DNA of 30,675 bases from assembly GCA_964425595.1 (NCBI GenBank), contig CAYRMW010000028.1:1-30675 (forward strand), in the 5' to 3' direction. A program made the position numbers and the translations under genes. This DNA is from Caccovicinus sp964425595. GTDB lineage: Bacteria > Bacillota > Clostridia > Lachnospirales > Lachnospiraceae. The notes below the pieces were generated by a model. It worked only from the letters and a program-made list of their open reading frames with translations. It was not told the origin of the DNA and did not search any database. Below, one piece after another: positions 18,482 to 26,008 of the stretch. The stretch's first letter is position 1, and each line of letters starts with the position of its first letter.

Positions 18482-18507
18482 ATGAAAAAATGAATAAAAA
18501 TCCTGAA
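18476..18507 (+). promoter_or_regulatory. Leader hairpin overlapping the operator
   Basis: TTCAGGAT (18476-18483) pairs perfectly with ATCCTGAA (18500-18507) around a 16-base A-rich loop. It lies in the 5' leader, 23 bases before the GAGGAGAGGG ribosome site. It may stabilise the mRNA or be incidental. Confidence 0.4.
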
Positions 18508-18545
18508 CGGGTGTATGAGATTTGTTGTGAGAGGAGAGGGCAAAG

Positions 18546-20075
18546 ATGAAAAGAAAACGGATTAACGCAGTGCTTGTTGCGGCTATCGTGTCGGCCGGTC
18601 TGGTTGCCTGCAGCTCAGGAACCAGCAGTGATAGCGGCAGTGACAGCAGCGGCGACAGCAGCAGTAACAGCAGCAACAGCAGCAACAGCGGCAAAGATTA
18701 TGATTTTTATATCTTTAACATCAAGGGTGAGAGCGCAGATGCTTTGCAGGCGGCAGTTGACGCCTATTCTGAAGAAACGGGCGTAACGATTAAATGCTTT
18801 TCTCTTGGTTCGGGAACGGACAGTTCGGAGATGTTGAGAGCAGAGCTGCAGTCCAGTGAACCGCCTACGATTTTTGGAATCCAGGATTCGCAATATTTAA
18901 TTGAATATGTGGAAGGCGGGTATGCGATGGATCTGTCTGAGGCAACCAATGAAGAGTTCCTTGCTCTTGTGGCGGACATTCCTGAAAATTTTTATTTGAC
19001 ACAGGACGGGGTCATCAATTACGGTATTCCGCTGAACATTGAGGGATACGGATATATTGTCGATACCAGAGTGCTGGCTTCCCTGTTTGGAGAGGATCAG
19101 GTTGACGCGTTTATCGAATCGTATAAGACGGCTTCTTATGATGAATTTGAGGCGATGGTCCTTGCCATGGATGATTACATCAAAAACGGGGACGCTGATG
19201 ATATCACTTTAAGCGGGCAGACGTTCTCCTTCCTCGCGGAAAAGGATGAGAGGGCAGAAAATCTGGAAGGGGTCTTCGCCGTTGCCGGTTCTGAAAGATG
19301 GACATACGGGGATCATCTGATCAACATTGCCATTGATGCGGTATTCTCGGATGCACTGGCGACGGCAGCAGCCACGGTGGAGCAGCTGGAGGCAGGACGC
19401 GGAGCATGGGAAGCGTATGCGAAACTGCTGGATCTTGGTACTTCGCACGCACAGGTGGCAAGAGGACCGGAGCTGATCAACTCCACGACCAATGGCTATG
19501 ACCAGGCGGTTGCCAGCTTCGCGAATGGGCAGACTGTCTTTATGAAGCAGGGGAACTGGTGCTATACCAATATTACGAATGCGAATGAGGATATAGCGGA
19601 TTATATGACGCTGCTGCCGATTAAACTGGATCTGACCGATGAGGACATCCAGGTGGAAGGACTCACGGCGGATTACTTAAACAGTTCGATTCCTGTATTC
19701 GTGCCTTCCTATTACGCGATCAACGCGAAGGCGACAGACGAGGAAAAGGAAGCGGCAGAGGCTTTCCTGGTGTGGCTGAATACAACAGAAGAAGGACTGA
19801 AATTTGTTGTTGAGGATATGGCGTTTATCCCTTACAATGCGGATCCGGATACGACAAGCGCCGGCTATAGTTTGGGTGACAGCATTTTGAATTATGTAAA
19901 AGACGGACAGACGATTACCAACGCATATGCCGGTCTTCCGGCCAGTTATGCGACCTATACGCTGGGTGCGCATATGATGGAAAATTATTTAAACCAAGCA
20001 GAATGGCCAGACACTGCTTATACAGACATTGCGGACTATATCATCAGCAGTTGGACGGAAGCGGCAGGTCTGTGA
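18546..20075 (+). CDS. Sugar ABC transporter, extracellular substrate-binding lipoprotein
   Basis: This 509-residue lipoprotein starts at an ATG after a very strong GAGGAGAGGG site. Residues 1-21 are a signal peptide ending in lipobox LVAC, with C22 the lipidated cysteine. A Ser/Asn/Gly spacer (23-49) leads into a family 1 type binding protein fold (DYDFYIFNIKGESADALQAA onward, with a late VPSYYAINAKATDEEKEAAE segment). It would capture an oligosaccharide outside the membrane for the two permeases downstream. It is the first gene of the operon, with its own promoter and a hairpin terminator after it, so it is probably made in excess over the permeases. The enzymes downstream point to gluco- or galacto-oligosaccharides; the exact sugar is unknown. 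Confidence 0.93.
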   Translation: MKRKRINAVLVAAIVSAGLVACSSGTSSDSGSDSSGDSSSNSSNSSNSGKDYDFYIFNIKGESADALQAAVDAYSEETGVTIKCFSLGSGTDSSEMLRAELQSSEPPTIFGIQDSQYLIEYVEGGYAMDLSEATNEEFLALVADIPENFYLTQDGVINYGIPLNIEGYGYIVDTRVLASLFGEDQVDAFIESYKTASYDEFEAMVLAMDDYIKNGDADDITLSGQTFSFLAEKDERAENLEGVFAVAGSERWTYGDHLINIAIDAVFSDALATAAATVEQLEAGRGAWEAYAKLLDLGTSHAQVARGPELINSTTNGYDQAVASFANGQTVFMKQGNWCYTNITNANEDIADYMTLLPIKLDLTDEDIQVEGLTADYLNSSIPVFVPSYYAINAKATDEEKEAAEAFLVWLNTTEEGLKFVVEDMAFIPYNADPDTTSAGYSLGDSILNYVKDGQTITNAYAGLPASYATYTLGAHMMENYLNQAEWPDTAYTDIADYIISSWTEAAGL

Positions 20076-20097
20076 TAAACTTAGACGCAGTTTATTT

Positions 20098-20125
20098 AAG
20101 GGTGTGTGATGCTACACACCCTTTT
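20098..20125 (+). terminator. Leaky intra-operon terminator after the binding-protein gene
   Basis: AAGGGTGTGT (20098-20107) pairs with ACACACCCTT (20114-20123) around GATGCT. Only TTTT follows, half of it in the stem, then GG. The short U-tract suggests partial termination, which would let the downstream genes be transcribed at a lower level. Confidence 0.7.
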
Positions 20126-20128
20126 GGT

Positions 20129-20174
20129 TACGAAGTATCCAGCAAGACGCGCCGGTGACGCGTCTTGTCGGATT
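20129..20174 (+). repeat. 46-bp hairpin repeat, copy 2
   Basis: Second copy of the element at 18331-18376, in the same orientation, one mismatch. The inverted repeat is CAAGACGCG (20143-20151) and CGCGTCTTG (20159-20167). It lies directly behind the intra-operon terminator and ends 25 bases before the permease ATG. Confidence 0.93.
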
Positions 20175-20198
20175 TAGGACCAGGAAAGGTGGTTGGGT

Positions 20199-21095
20199 AT
20201 GGATCGATATTACAGAAAACGTCTGATTCCACTGGCTATGCCGGCGATGATACTTTTTATTCTTGTGATCTTAGTACCGTTTGGAACAGGCGTTGTATAT
20301 TCGTTTTGCGCGTGGCGGGGCAGTTATTTTGCGGGGGGAGATCATTTTTGGCAGGCATTTGTCGGATTAGAAAACTATAAAAACGCGTTTACAAATTCTA
20401 ATTTTAAGTCTGCGTTTGTGAACACGCTGGCGTTTACGGCTCTGGCTGTCGTATGTATTAATGTGGTTTCCTTGTCAATGGCTCTGCTGGCAACGGCGAT
20501 CCACAGGGGCGCGGGAGCCTATCGAACGATTTATTTTGTGCCCAATCTTTTGGGCGGTCTGGCATTGGGCTACATCTGGCAGTTTATCTTTGAGATCGTT
20601 TTTTCCCAGATTCTTTTTGGGGAAAATGGAGTCGTCAGTATTCCCATCCTTTGCAATATGCTTCAGGATCGGTGGAAGGCGCTGGCGGCGCTGGTTATCG
20701 TGGTGACATGGCAGTTGGCGGGATATATGATGCTTATCTATATTACCGGACTGAACAATATTCCCAAAGACCTGGTTGAAGCAGCGGGGATTGACGGCGC
20801 CGGTGTATTGCAACGCTTCCGGCATATTACGATCCCCATGCTTATGCCGTCCATTACGATTGTTTTCTTCCTGACATTGTCAAAATGCTTTATGCTTTTG
20901 GACCAGAACGTGGCATTAACGGACGGCTCGTTTAATACTCGCCTGCTGGCGACGCAAATTCTTCGGACAACGTCGGACAGCAGACCGCCGGATTACGGCG
21001 TGGCGCAGGCCCAGGCGGTCGTATTTTTCATTCTGATAGCAGTTGTAACATTGACACAGGTTGCTGTGACCAAGAGAAAAGAGGTGGAGTTATAA
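20199..21095 (+). CDS. Sugar ABC transporter permease (MalF-type)
   Basis: This 298-residue membrane protein has six hydrophobic segments and the permease EAA loop DLVEAAGIDGAGVLQRFRHITIP, which contacts the ATPase. ATG 20199 is chosen over an in-frame TTG six bases earlier because AAAGGTGG lies at the proper distance. It is the first of a permease pair for carbohydrate uptake (CUT1 type). Its stop codon overlaps the start of the second permease (TAATG), so the two are translationally coupled. It has no promoter of its own visible, only the leaky terminator and the 46-bp repeat upstream. Confidence 0.93.
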   Translation: MDRYYRKRLIPLAMPAMILFILVILVPFGTGVVYSFCAWRGSYFAGGDHFWQAFVGLENYKNAFTNSNFKSAFVNTLAFTALAVVCINVVSLSMALLATAIHRGAGAYRTIYFVPNLLGGLALGYIWQFIFEIVFSQILFGENGVVSIPILCNMLQDRWKALAALVIVVTWQLAGYMMLIYITGLNNIPKDLVEAAGIDGAGVLQRFRHITIPMLMPSITIVFFLTLSKCFMLLDQNVALTDGSFNTRLLATQILRTTSDSRPPDYGVAQAQAVVFFILIAVVTLTQVAVTKRKEVEL

Positions 21096-21940
21096 TGACG
21101 ATGAAGGGGCGCCATCTTGCGGGGCAGGTGGTTATGCATATGGTCATGATTTTGATGGCATTATTGATCCTGTTTCCATTGCTGTTTTTGCTGATCAATT
21201 CCTTTAAATCCAATAATGAAATTATTGCGTCACCGATTGCGCTGCCGGAAACCTGGACGCTGGCCTATATGATCAATGCGGCGCAGGAGATCGATTTCTT
21301 TCATTCGATCGGAGTAACGTTTATGGTTACCTTTTGTTCCCTGGTGTTGATTATTCTTACTTCTTCTTTAGCGGCGTGGGCTATGGTGAGAAGTAAGACC
21401 GCATTTGCCAATGTTTTGTTTATGTGCTTCACGGCGGCCATGTTGGTGCCTTTCCAATCTCTGATGTATCCGCTGTTAAATGTTTTTGATCATCTGGGGT
21501 TAAAAAATCTTCCGGGTTTAGTTATCATGTACGGAGGATTCGGACTGAGCATGTCTGTTTTCCTGTATCATGGTTTTATCAAGAGTGTACCGGCATCGCT
21601 GGAAGAAGCGGCGTTGATCGATGGAGCCAATCTGTTCCAGATGTTTTTTTACGTGGTATTCCCGCTCATGAAAGGTACCACGGTCACGGTCATTGTGTTA
21701 AATGGTATGTGGATCTGGAATGATTATCTGCTTCCGTTTCTGGCGATAGGAAATCGAGAGGGAGCAACCACCCTTACTCTGGAACTGTATTTTGCGAAGC
21801 TGACATCCGGTCAATATGGAAACCCCTGGGAATTGATCTTCCCGGCCGTATTTATCACGATCATTCCGATTATCCTTGTTTATATCTTCCTGCAGAAATA
21901 TATTGTATCCGGGGTAGCGGAAGGCGCGGTAAAAATATGA
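21095..21940 (+). CDS. Sugar ABC transporter permease (MalG-type)
   Basis: This 281-residue inner-membrane permease is the second half of the importer channel. Six hydrophobic segments and the EAA motif ASLEEAALIDGANLFQMFFY are visible; the C-terminus ends YIVSGVAEGAVK, as in MalG-type subunits. GAGGTGGAG lies just upstream of ATG 21095, inside the previous gene. No ATP-binding subunit is encoded in the operon. In Firmicutes one shared ATPase of the MsmK/UgpC type often serves several such importers, so an ATPase elsewhere in the genome is expected. Confidence 0.94.
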   Translation: MTMKGRHLAGQVVMHMVMILMALLILFPLLFLLINSFKSNNEIIASPIALPETWTLAYMINAAQEIDFFHSIGVTFMVTFCSLVLIILTSSLAAWAMVRSKTAFANVLFMCFTAAMLVPFQSLMYPLLNVFDHLGLKNLPGLVIMYGGFGLSMSVFLYHGFIKSVPASLEEAALIDGANLFQMFFYVVFPLMKGTTVTVIVLNGMWIWNDYLLPFLAIGNREGATTLTLELYFAKLTSGQYGNPWELIFPAVFITIIPIILVYIFLQKYIVSGVAEGAVKI

Positions 21941-21994
21941 TGGTTCCATTGTTTGGAAACACTGGTGTAGGCAGCGCAAAGAAATGGGGAAATT

Positions 21995-23731
21995 ATGGGA
22001 GAAAACAGCATAAAGTGGTGGCAAAGATCAGTGGCGTATCAGGTTTATCCGAAGAGTTTTCAGGACACGAACCATGATGGGATCGGTGATCTGGAAGGTA
22101 TTCGAAGAAGATTGGACTATTTAGAGAAACTGGGGATTGATTTATTGTGGATCAGCCCGGTGAACCGGTCTCCGATGAAAGACAATGGATACGATATATC
22201 GGATTATTATCAGATCGATCCTTTGTTTGGGAACAATGAGGATATGTACCGTCTGATCAAAGAAGCAGGAAGCCGGGGGATCCGGGTCATTATGGATCTG
22301 GTGGTGAATCATTGTTCGAATCAGCATCACTGGTTTCAGAACGCACGCGAAGATCCGGAAGGGGAATATGCGAAGTACTTTTATTTACGCAAGGGAGATG
22401 GAGAGAATCCGCCGAATAATTGGCGCTCTATTTTTGGAGGGAGCGCGTGGGAGAAAATTCCTGATTCGGAGTACTATTATCTCCATATTTTTGCGAAAGA
22501 ACAGGTCGATCTAAACTGGGAGAACCCGAAACTGCGCAGCGAGATCTACGATATGATGAACTTCTGGCTGGACAAGGGGATTGCCGGTTTCCGGCTGGAT
22601 GCGATCACCTATATCAAGAAAGAAGAGGGCCTTCCATCCTTTCCGCCGGACGCCGCGGATGGTCTGGTTTCCGTGAAGTATGGTTCTCTGGCAAGACCGG
22701 GGATCGAAGCCTTTTTGAAGGAAATGAAGGAGAAGACGTACGGCAGACGAGAGTATTTCACGGTAGGTGAAGTGGCTGGCGTGCATGGGAAGGACGCGAT
22801 TCCTTTTATTTCTCTGAAGGACGGCTATTTTTCATCGATTTTTGATATCAGTCATTTGAATCTGGATCTGAAAGGGCCAAATTTCTTTTGGTGTGACAGA
22901 AAGGACTGGACGGCAGATGAACTCCGGGATGCGCTGTTAGACAGCCAGGAAGCGATTCAGCCGGAAGGATGGATTGCAACGTTTCTGGAATGTCACGACA
23001 TGCCAAGATGTATTGACTACCTGCTCCCGGCGAAAGGACGAAATTTTTACGGCGCTTCTATGCTTGCGGTGCTCTATTTATATTTGCGGGGAACGCCATT
23101 TATTTATCAGGGACAGGAAATAGGGATGCGCAATTTTCCCATGGCAGACATTGCCGACTATGATGATTGCTCTTCTCATGCGGAATATCGCTACGCGCTT
23201 AGCTGCGGATATTCCAAAGAGGAGGCGCTTGGTTTTGTGCAGCTTCGCAGCCGGGATAACAGCCGCTACCCGATGTCATGGAATAAGGGGAAAAACGCGG
23301 GCTTCAGCGACGCTGTTCCCTGGCTGCCTGTTCACCCGAATCATACGGAAATTAATGCAGAGGATCAGGAGAAGGACGAAACATCCCTCCTGCATTTTTA
23401 CCGAAGGCTGATCGCGCTTCGGAAAAGCGAAGAATATGGGGACATTTTCTGCCTTGGCGATCTGAAGAAGATTTTTTCGGAATATCACAGCATTTTCGCT
23501 TATCAGCGGACATATCGTGGACGTACGGTTTCTGTAATATGCAATAATCAGGATGAAGCCCGTAGACTGCCATGTAAAGTACAGGGAAAGATCCTGGTCA
23601 ATAACTATCCGGATCTTCGTGCGGCAGAAGAAGGAGGACTGCTGCTGCAGCCGTTTCAGGCCATTGTCGTGGAAGAAAACTTGATCGAATCGGTAAATGC
23701 TGTGCCGGAAAGGGGAAAAGATGAGAGATGA
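21995..23731 (+). CDS. GH13 alpha-glucosidase (oligo-1,6-glucosidase-like)
   Basis: This 578-residue cytoplasmic enzyme has no signal peptide. It shows the GH13 conserved regions in order: MDLVVNHCS (region I), GFRLDA with nucleophile D202 (II), TVGEVAG with acid/base E259 (III), and CHDMPR with stabiliser D335 (IV). The opening WWQRSVAYQVYPKSFQDTN and the RSRDNSRYPMSW segment place it with oligo-1,6-glucosidase, dextran glucosidase and alpha-glucosidase enzymes. It would remove glucose from imported alpha-linked oligosaccharides such as isomaltose-type sugars. Region IV reads LECHDMPR where most relatives have NNHDxPR, so substrate preference may differ. It overlaps the next gene by 11 bases. 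Confidence 0.92.
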   Translation: MGENSIKWWQRSVAYQVYPKSFQDTNHDGIGDLEGIRRRLDYLEKLGIDLLWISPVNRSPMKDNGYDISDYYQIDPLFGNNEDMYRLIKEAGSRGIRVIMDLVVNHCSNQHHWFQNAREDPEGEYAKYFYLRKGDGENPPNNWRSIFGGSAWEKIPDSEYYYLHIFAKEQVDLNWENPKLRSEIYDMMNFWLDKGIAGFRLDAITYIKKEEGLPSFPPDAADGLVSVKYGSLARPGIEAFLKEMKEKTYGRREYFTVGEVAGVHGKDAIPFISLKDGYFSSIFDISHLNLDLKGPNFFWCDRKDWTADELRDALLDSQEAIQPEGWIATFLECHDMPRCIDYLLPAKGRNFYGASMLAVLYLYLRGTPFIYQGQEIGMRNFPMADIADYDDCSSHAEYRYALSCGYSKEEALGFVQLRSRDNSRYPMSWNKGKNAGFSDAVPWLPVHPNHTEINAEDQEKDETSLLHFYRRLIALRKSEEYGDIFCLGDLKKIFSEYHSIFAYQRTYRGRTVSVICNNQDEARRLPCKVQGKILVNNYPDLRAAEEGGLLLQPFQAIVVEENLIESVNAVPERGKDER

Positions 23732-26000
23732 GAGATTAGATCAGATGTCACTGGAAGAAAAGTGCTCTCTGCTTTCCGGGGAAAGCTTTTATGATACGCA
23801 AGGCCTGGAAAGGCATGGGATTAAGCGGATGCTGTTTACCGACGGACCGCATGGATTGCGAAAGCAGACGGATAAGGTGGATCATTTGGGCATGAATGTC
23901 AGTGTTCTGGCTACCTGTTTCCCCCCGGCCTGTGCCCTGGGTTCATCCTGGGATAAGGAGCTGGTTGTTAAAATGGGACAGGCCCTCGGCGAGGAATGCA
24001 GAGCGGAAGAGGTGAGCGTGATCCTCGGGCCGGGAATGAATATAAAGAGATCTCCGCTGTGCGGGAGGAATTTTGAATATTTCTCGGAGGATCCTTATCT
24101 GTCCGCTCATCTTGCGGCCGGGCACGTACTTGGGGTACAGAGTAAGGGTGTGGGGACATCCGTCAAGCATTATGCAGTAAATAATCAGGAAACAAGGAGG
24201 CTGACATTAAACGCAGTTGTCGATGAACGCACACTCCGCGAAATTTATCTGGCAAATTTTGAGTATGTGGTAAAGACAGCGAAACCCTGGACGGTGATGT
24301 GCGCGTACAATCGTCTGAACGGAGTTTTTGGCTCGGAAAGCGCGTATCTTTTGAAAAAGATCCTCCGTGATGAATGGAAGTATGAAGGGCTGACAGTGAC
24401 GGATTGGGGAGCGGCCAACGATCGCGTCGAGGGCCTGAAGGCGGGAATGGATTTGGAAATGCCCTCATCCGGAGGGGTGAATGACAGAAAAGTGGAAAAG
24501 GCAGTGAAAGAGGGCAAACTTTCGCTCTCTTATGTAGACACTGCCGTTTCCAGGCTTCTGCAGCTTCAGGATAAGGTGAAGAGTGAAAAACCGGAAAAAG
24601 ATCCTTACCTGCTGGAAAAGCATCACAAACTGGCGAGAGAAATCGCGGCAGACTGCATCGTGCTCCTGAAAAATGAGAATCATGTGCTTCCGCTGCACAC
24701 AGGGGAAAAAATCGGAATCATAGGGGAATTTGCGGTAAAAGCCCGTTTCCAGGGCGGAGGGAGTTCTCACGTGGCTACCGCTTTTGCGGATAATCTTTTG
24801 GAAGAAATGAGAAAAACAGGAGGAAGCAATGTCTTTTACGCCAAAGGATTTGAGGTAAATGCGGAGACGCTGTCCAAAGAACTGCTTGAAGAGGCGATCG
24901 CCCTGGCTTCCGGCGTGGATAAACTGGTGATCTGTGCCGGGCTTCCGGAAGCGTATGAGACCGAGGGGATGGACCGCACGCATCTTGACCTGCCGGGCGC
25001 CCAGAGGGAACTGATCGAGATACTGGCAGAGTACAATAAAAATCTTATTGTGACCCTGAGCAATGGAGCACCCGTGACCATGCCGTTTGAAAAAAAGGCC
25101 CAGGCAATTATAGAAGGCTATCTTCTGGGGCAGGCCGGGGGAGGCGCATTGGCGGATGTGCTCTATGGAAAGGTAAATCCAAGCGGCAAGCTGGCGGAAA
25201 CGTTCCCGGTCAGGCTTGAGGATACGCCTTCTTATCTGGATTTCCCGGGAGAAGGGTATAAGGTGGAATACAGAGAAGGCATTTTTGTGGGCTATCGTTA
25301 TTATGAAGCGCGCAGGATCAAGCCGCTTTTCTGCTTCGGTCATGGTTTGAGCTACTCGACGTTTTCTTATGAATCCATGCAGGTTTCCGCCAGGAAAATA
25401 ACGGACCGGGATAAGCTGCTGGTAAAAATAAGAGTAAAAAATACCGGCGAACGCTTTGGTAAAGAGATTGTTCAGCTATACGTGCAGGATCACCAGAAAG
25501 AAATCATTCGCCCGGTTAAGGAATTAAAAGGTTTTTGTAAACTTGCGCTGGAATCGGGAGAAAGCAAGGAAGCGGTCTTTGAGCTGGATAAAAGGAGCTT
25601 TGCTTATTACAATGTGGAGCAGCAGGATTTCCTTGTGCAGACCGGTAAATTTTCTCTGCTGGCCGGCGCATCTTCTGAGGATATCCGATTAGAGGAAACG
25701 GTCGAAGTGCAATCTACGGCAGCAGTAAAGAAATGGTTCGGCAGAAATTCTACTTTCGGTGAAATGTATGAATACCTGCCGGCCAGAAAAATCGCAACGG
25801 ACGAAATAGCGTATTTTAAAAGGGAATCCGGAATAGACTTTGACCTGGGAGAACGGGACGAGGATTTTGCCTTCCGGGTGATCTGCGATTTCCCCTTAAA
25901 AACATTGGTAACCTTTACAGAAGGACGTTTTTCCGAAGAAGAGCTCGATGCTTTGCTGGATAAACTGAATCAGTTAGAACCAGGTGTGAAAGAAGAGTGA
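23721..26000 (+). CDS. GH3 beta-glucosidase-type glycoside hydrolase
   Basis: This 759-residue cytoplasmic enzyme starts at ATG 23721, which has AAGGGG six bases upstream; an ATG 24 bases earlier has no such site. The N-terminal barrel shows KHYAVNNQE and the nucleophile motif VTDWGA (D228). The alpha/beta domain shows ETEGMDRTHLDLPGAQ, with the likely acid/base glutamate (E413 or E415). A fibronectin-III-like domain follows (VKNTGERFGKEIVQLYV), then about 75 residues ending EELDALLDKLNQL, an extension seen in several clostridial BglB-type enzymes. It would cleave terminal beta-linked glucose or a related sugar from imported saccharides. GH3 enzymes also include beta-xylosidases and N-acetylglucosaminidases; the motifs favour beta-glucosidase. 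Confidence 0.9.
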   Translation: MRDERLDQMSLEEKCSLLSGESFYDTQGLERHGIKRMLFTDGPHGLRKQTDKVDHLGMNVSVLATCFPPACALGSSWDKELVVKMGQALGEECRAEEVSVILGPGMNIKRSPLCGRNFEYFSEDPYLSAHLAAGHVLGVQSKGVGTSVKHYAVNNQETRRLTLNAVVDERTLREIYLANFEYVVKTAKPWTVMCAYNRLNGVFGSESAYLLKKILRDEWKYEGLTVTDWGAANDRVEGLKAGMDLEMPSSGGVNDRKVEKAVKEGKLSLSYVDTAVSRLLQLQDKVKSEKPEKDPYLLEKHHKLAREIAADCIVLLKNENHVLPLHTGEKIGIIGEFAVKARFQGGGSSHVATAFADNLLEEMRKTGGSNVFYAKGFEVNAETLSKELLEEAIALASGVDKLVICAGLPEAYETEGMDRTHLDLPGAQRELIEILAEYNKNLIVTLSNGAPVTMPFEKKAQAIIEGYLLGQAGGGALADVLYGKVNPSGKLAETFPVRLEDTPSYLDFPGEGYKVEYREGIFVGYRYYEARRIKPLFCFGHGLSYSTFSYESMQVSARKITDRDKLLVKIRVKNTGERFGKEIVQLYVQDHQKEIIRPVKELKGFCKLALESGESKEAVFELDKRSFAYYNVEQQDFLVQTGKFSLLAGASSEDIRLEETVEVQSTAAVKKWFGRNSTFGEMYEYLPARKIATDEIAYFKRESGIDFDLGERDEDFAFRVICDFPLKTLVTFTEGRFSEEELDALLDKLNQLEPGVKEE

Positions 26001-26008
26001 GGGATGAA

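Noticed and set aside
18331..20174. The 46-bp repeats as ends of an insertion sequence
   Set aside because: They are direct, not inverted, relative to each other, no transposase lies between them, and no target-site duplication is visible.
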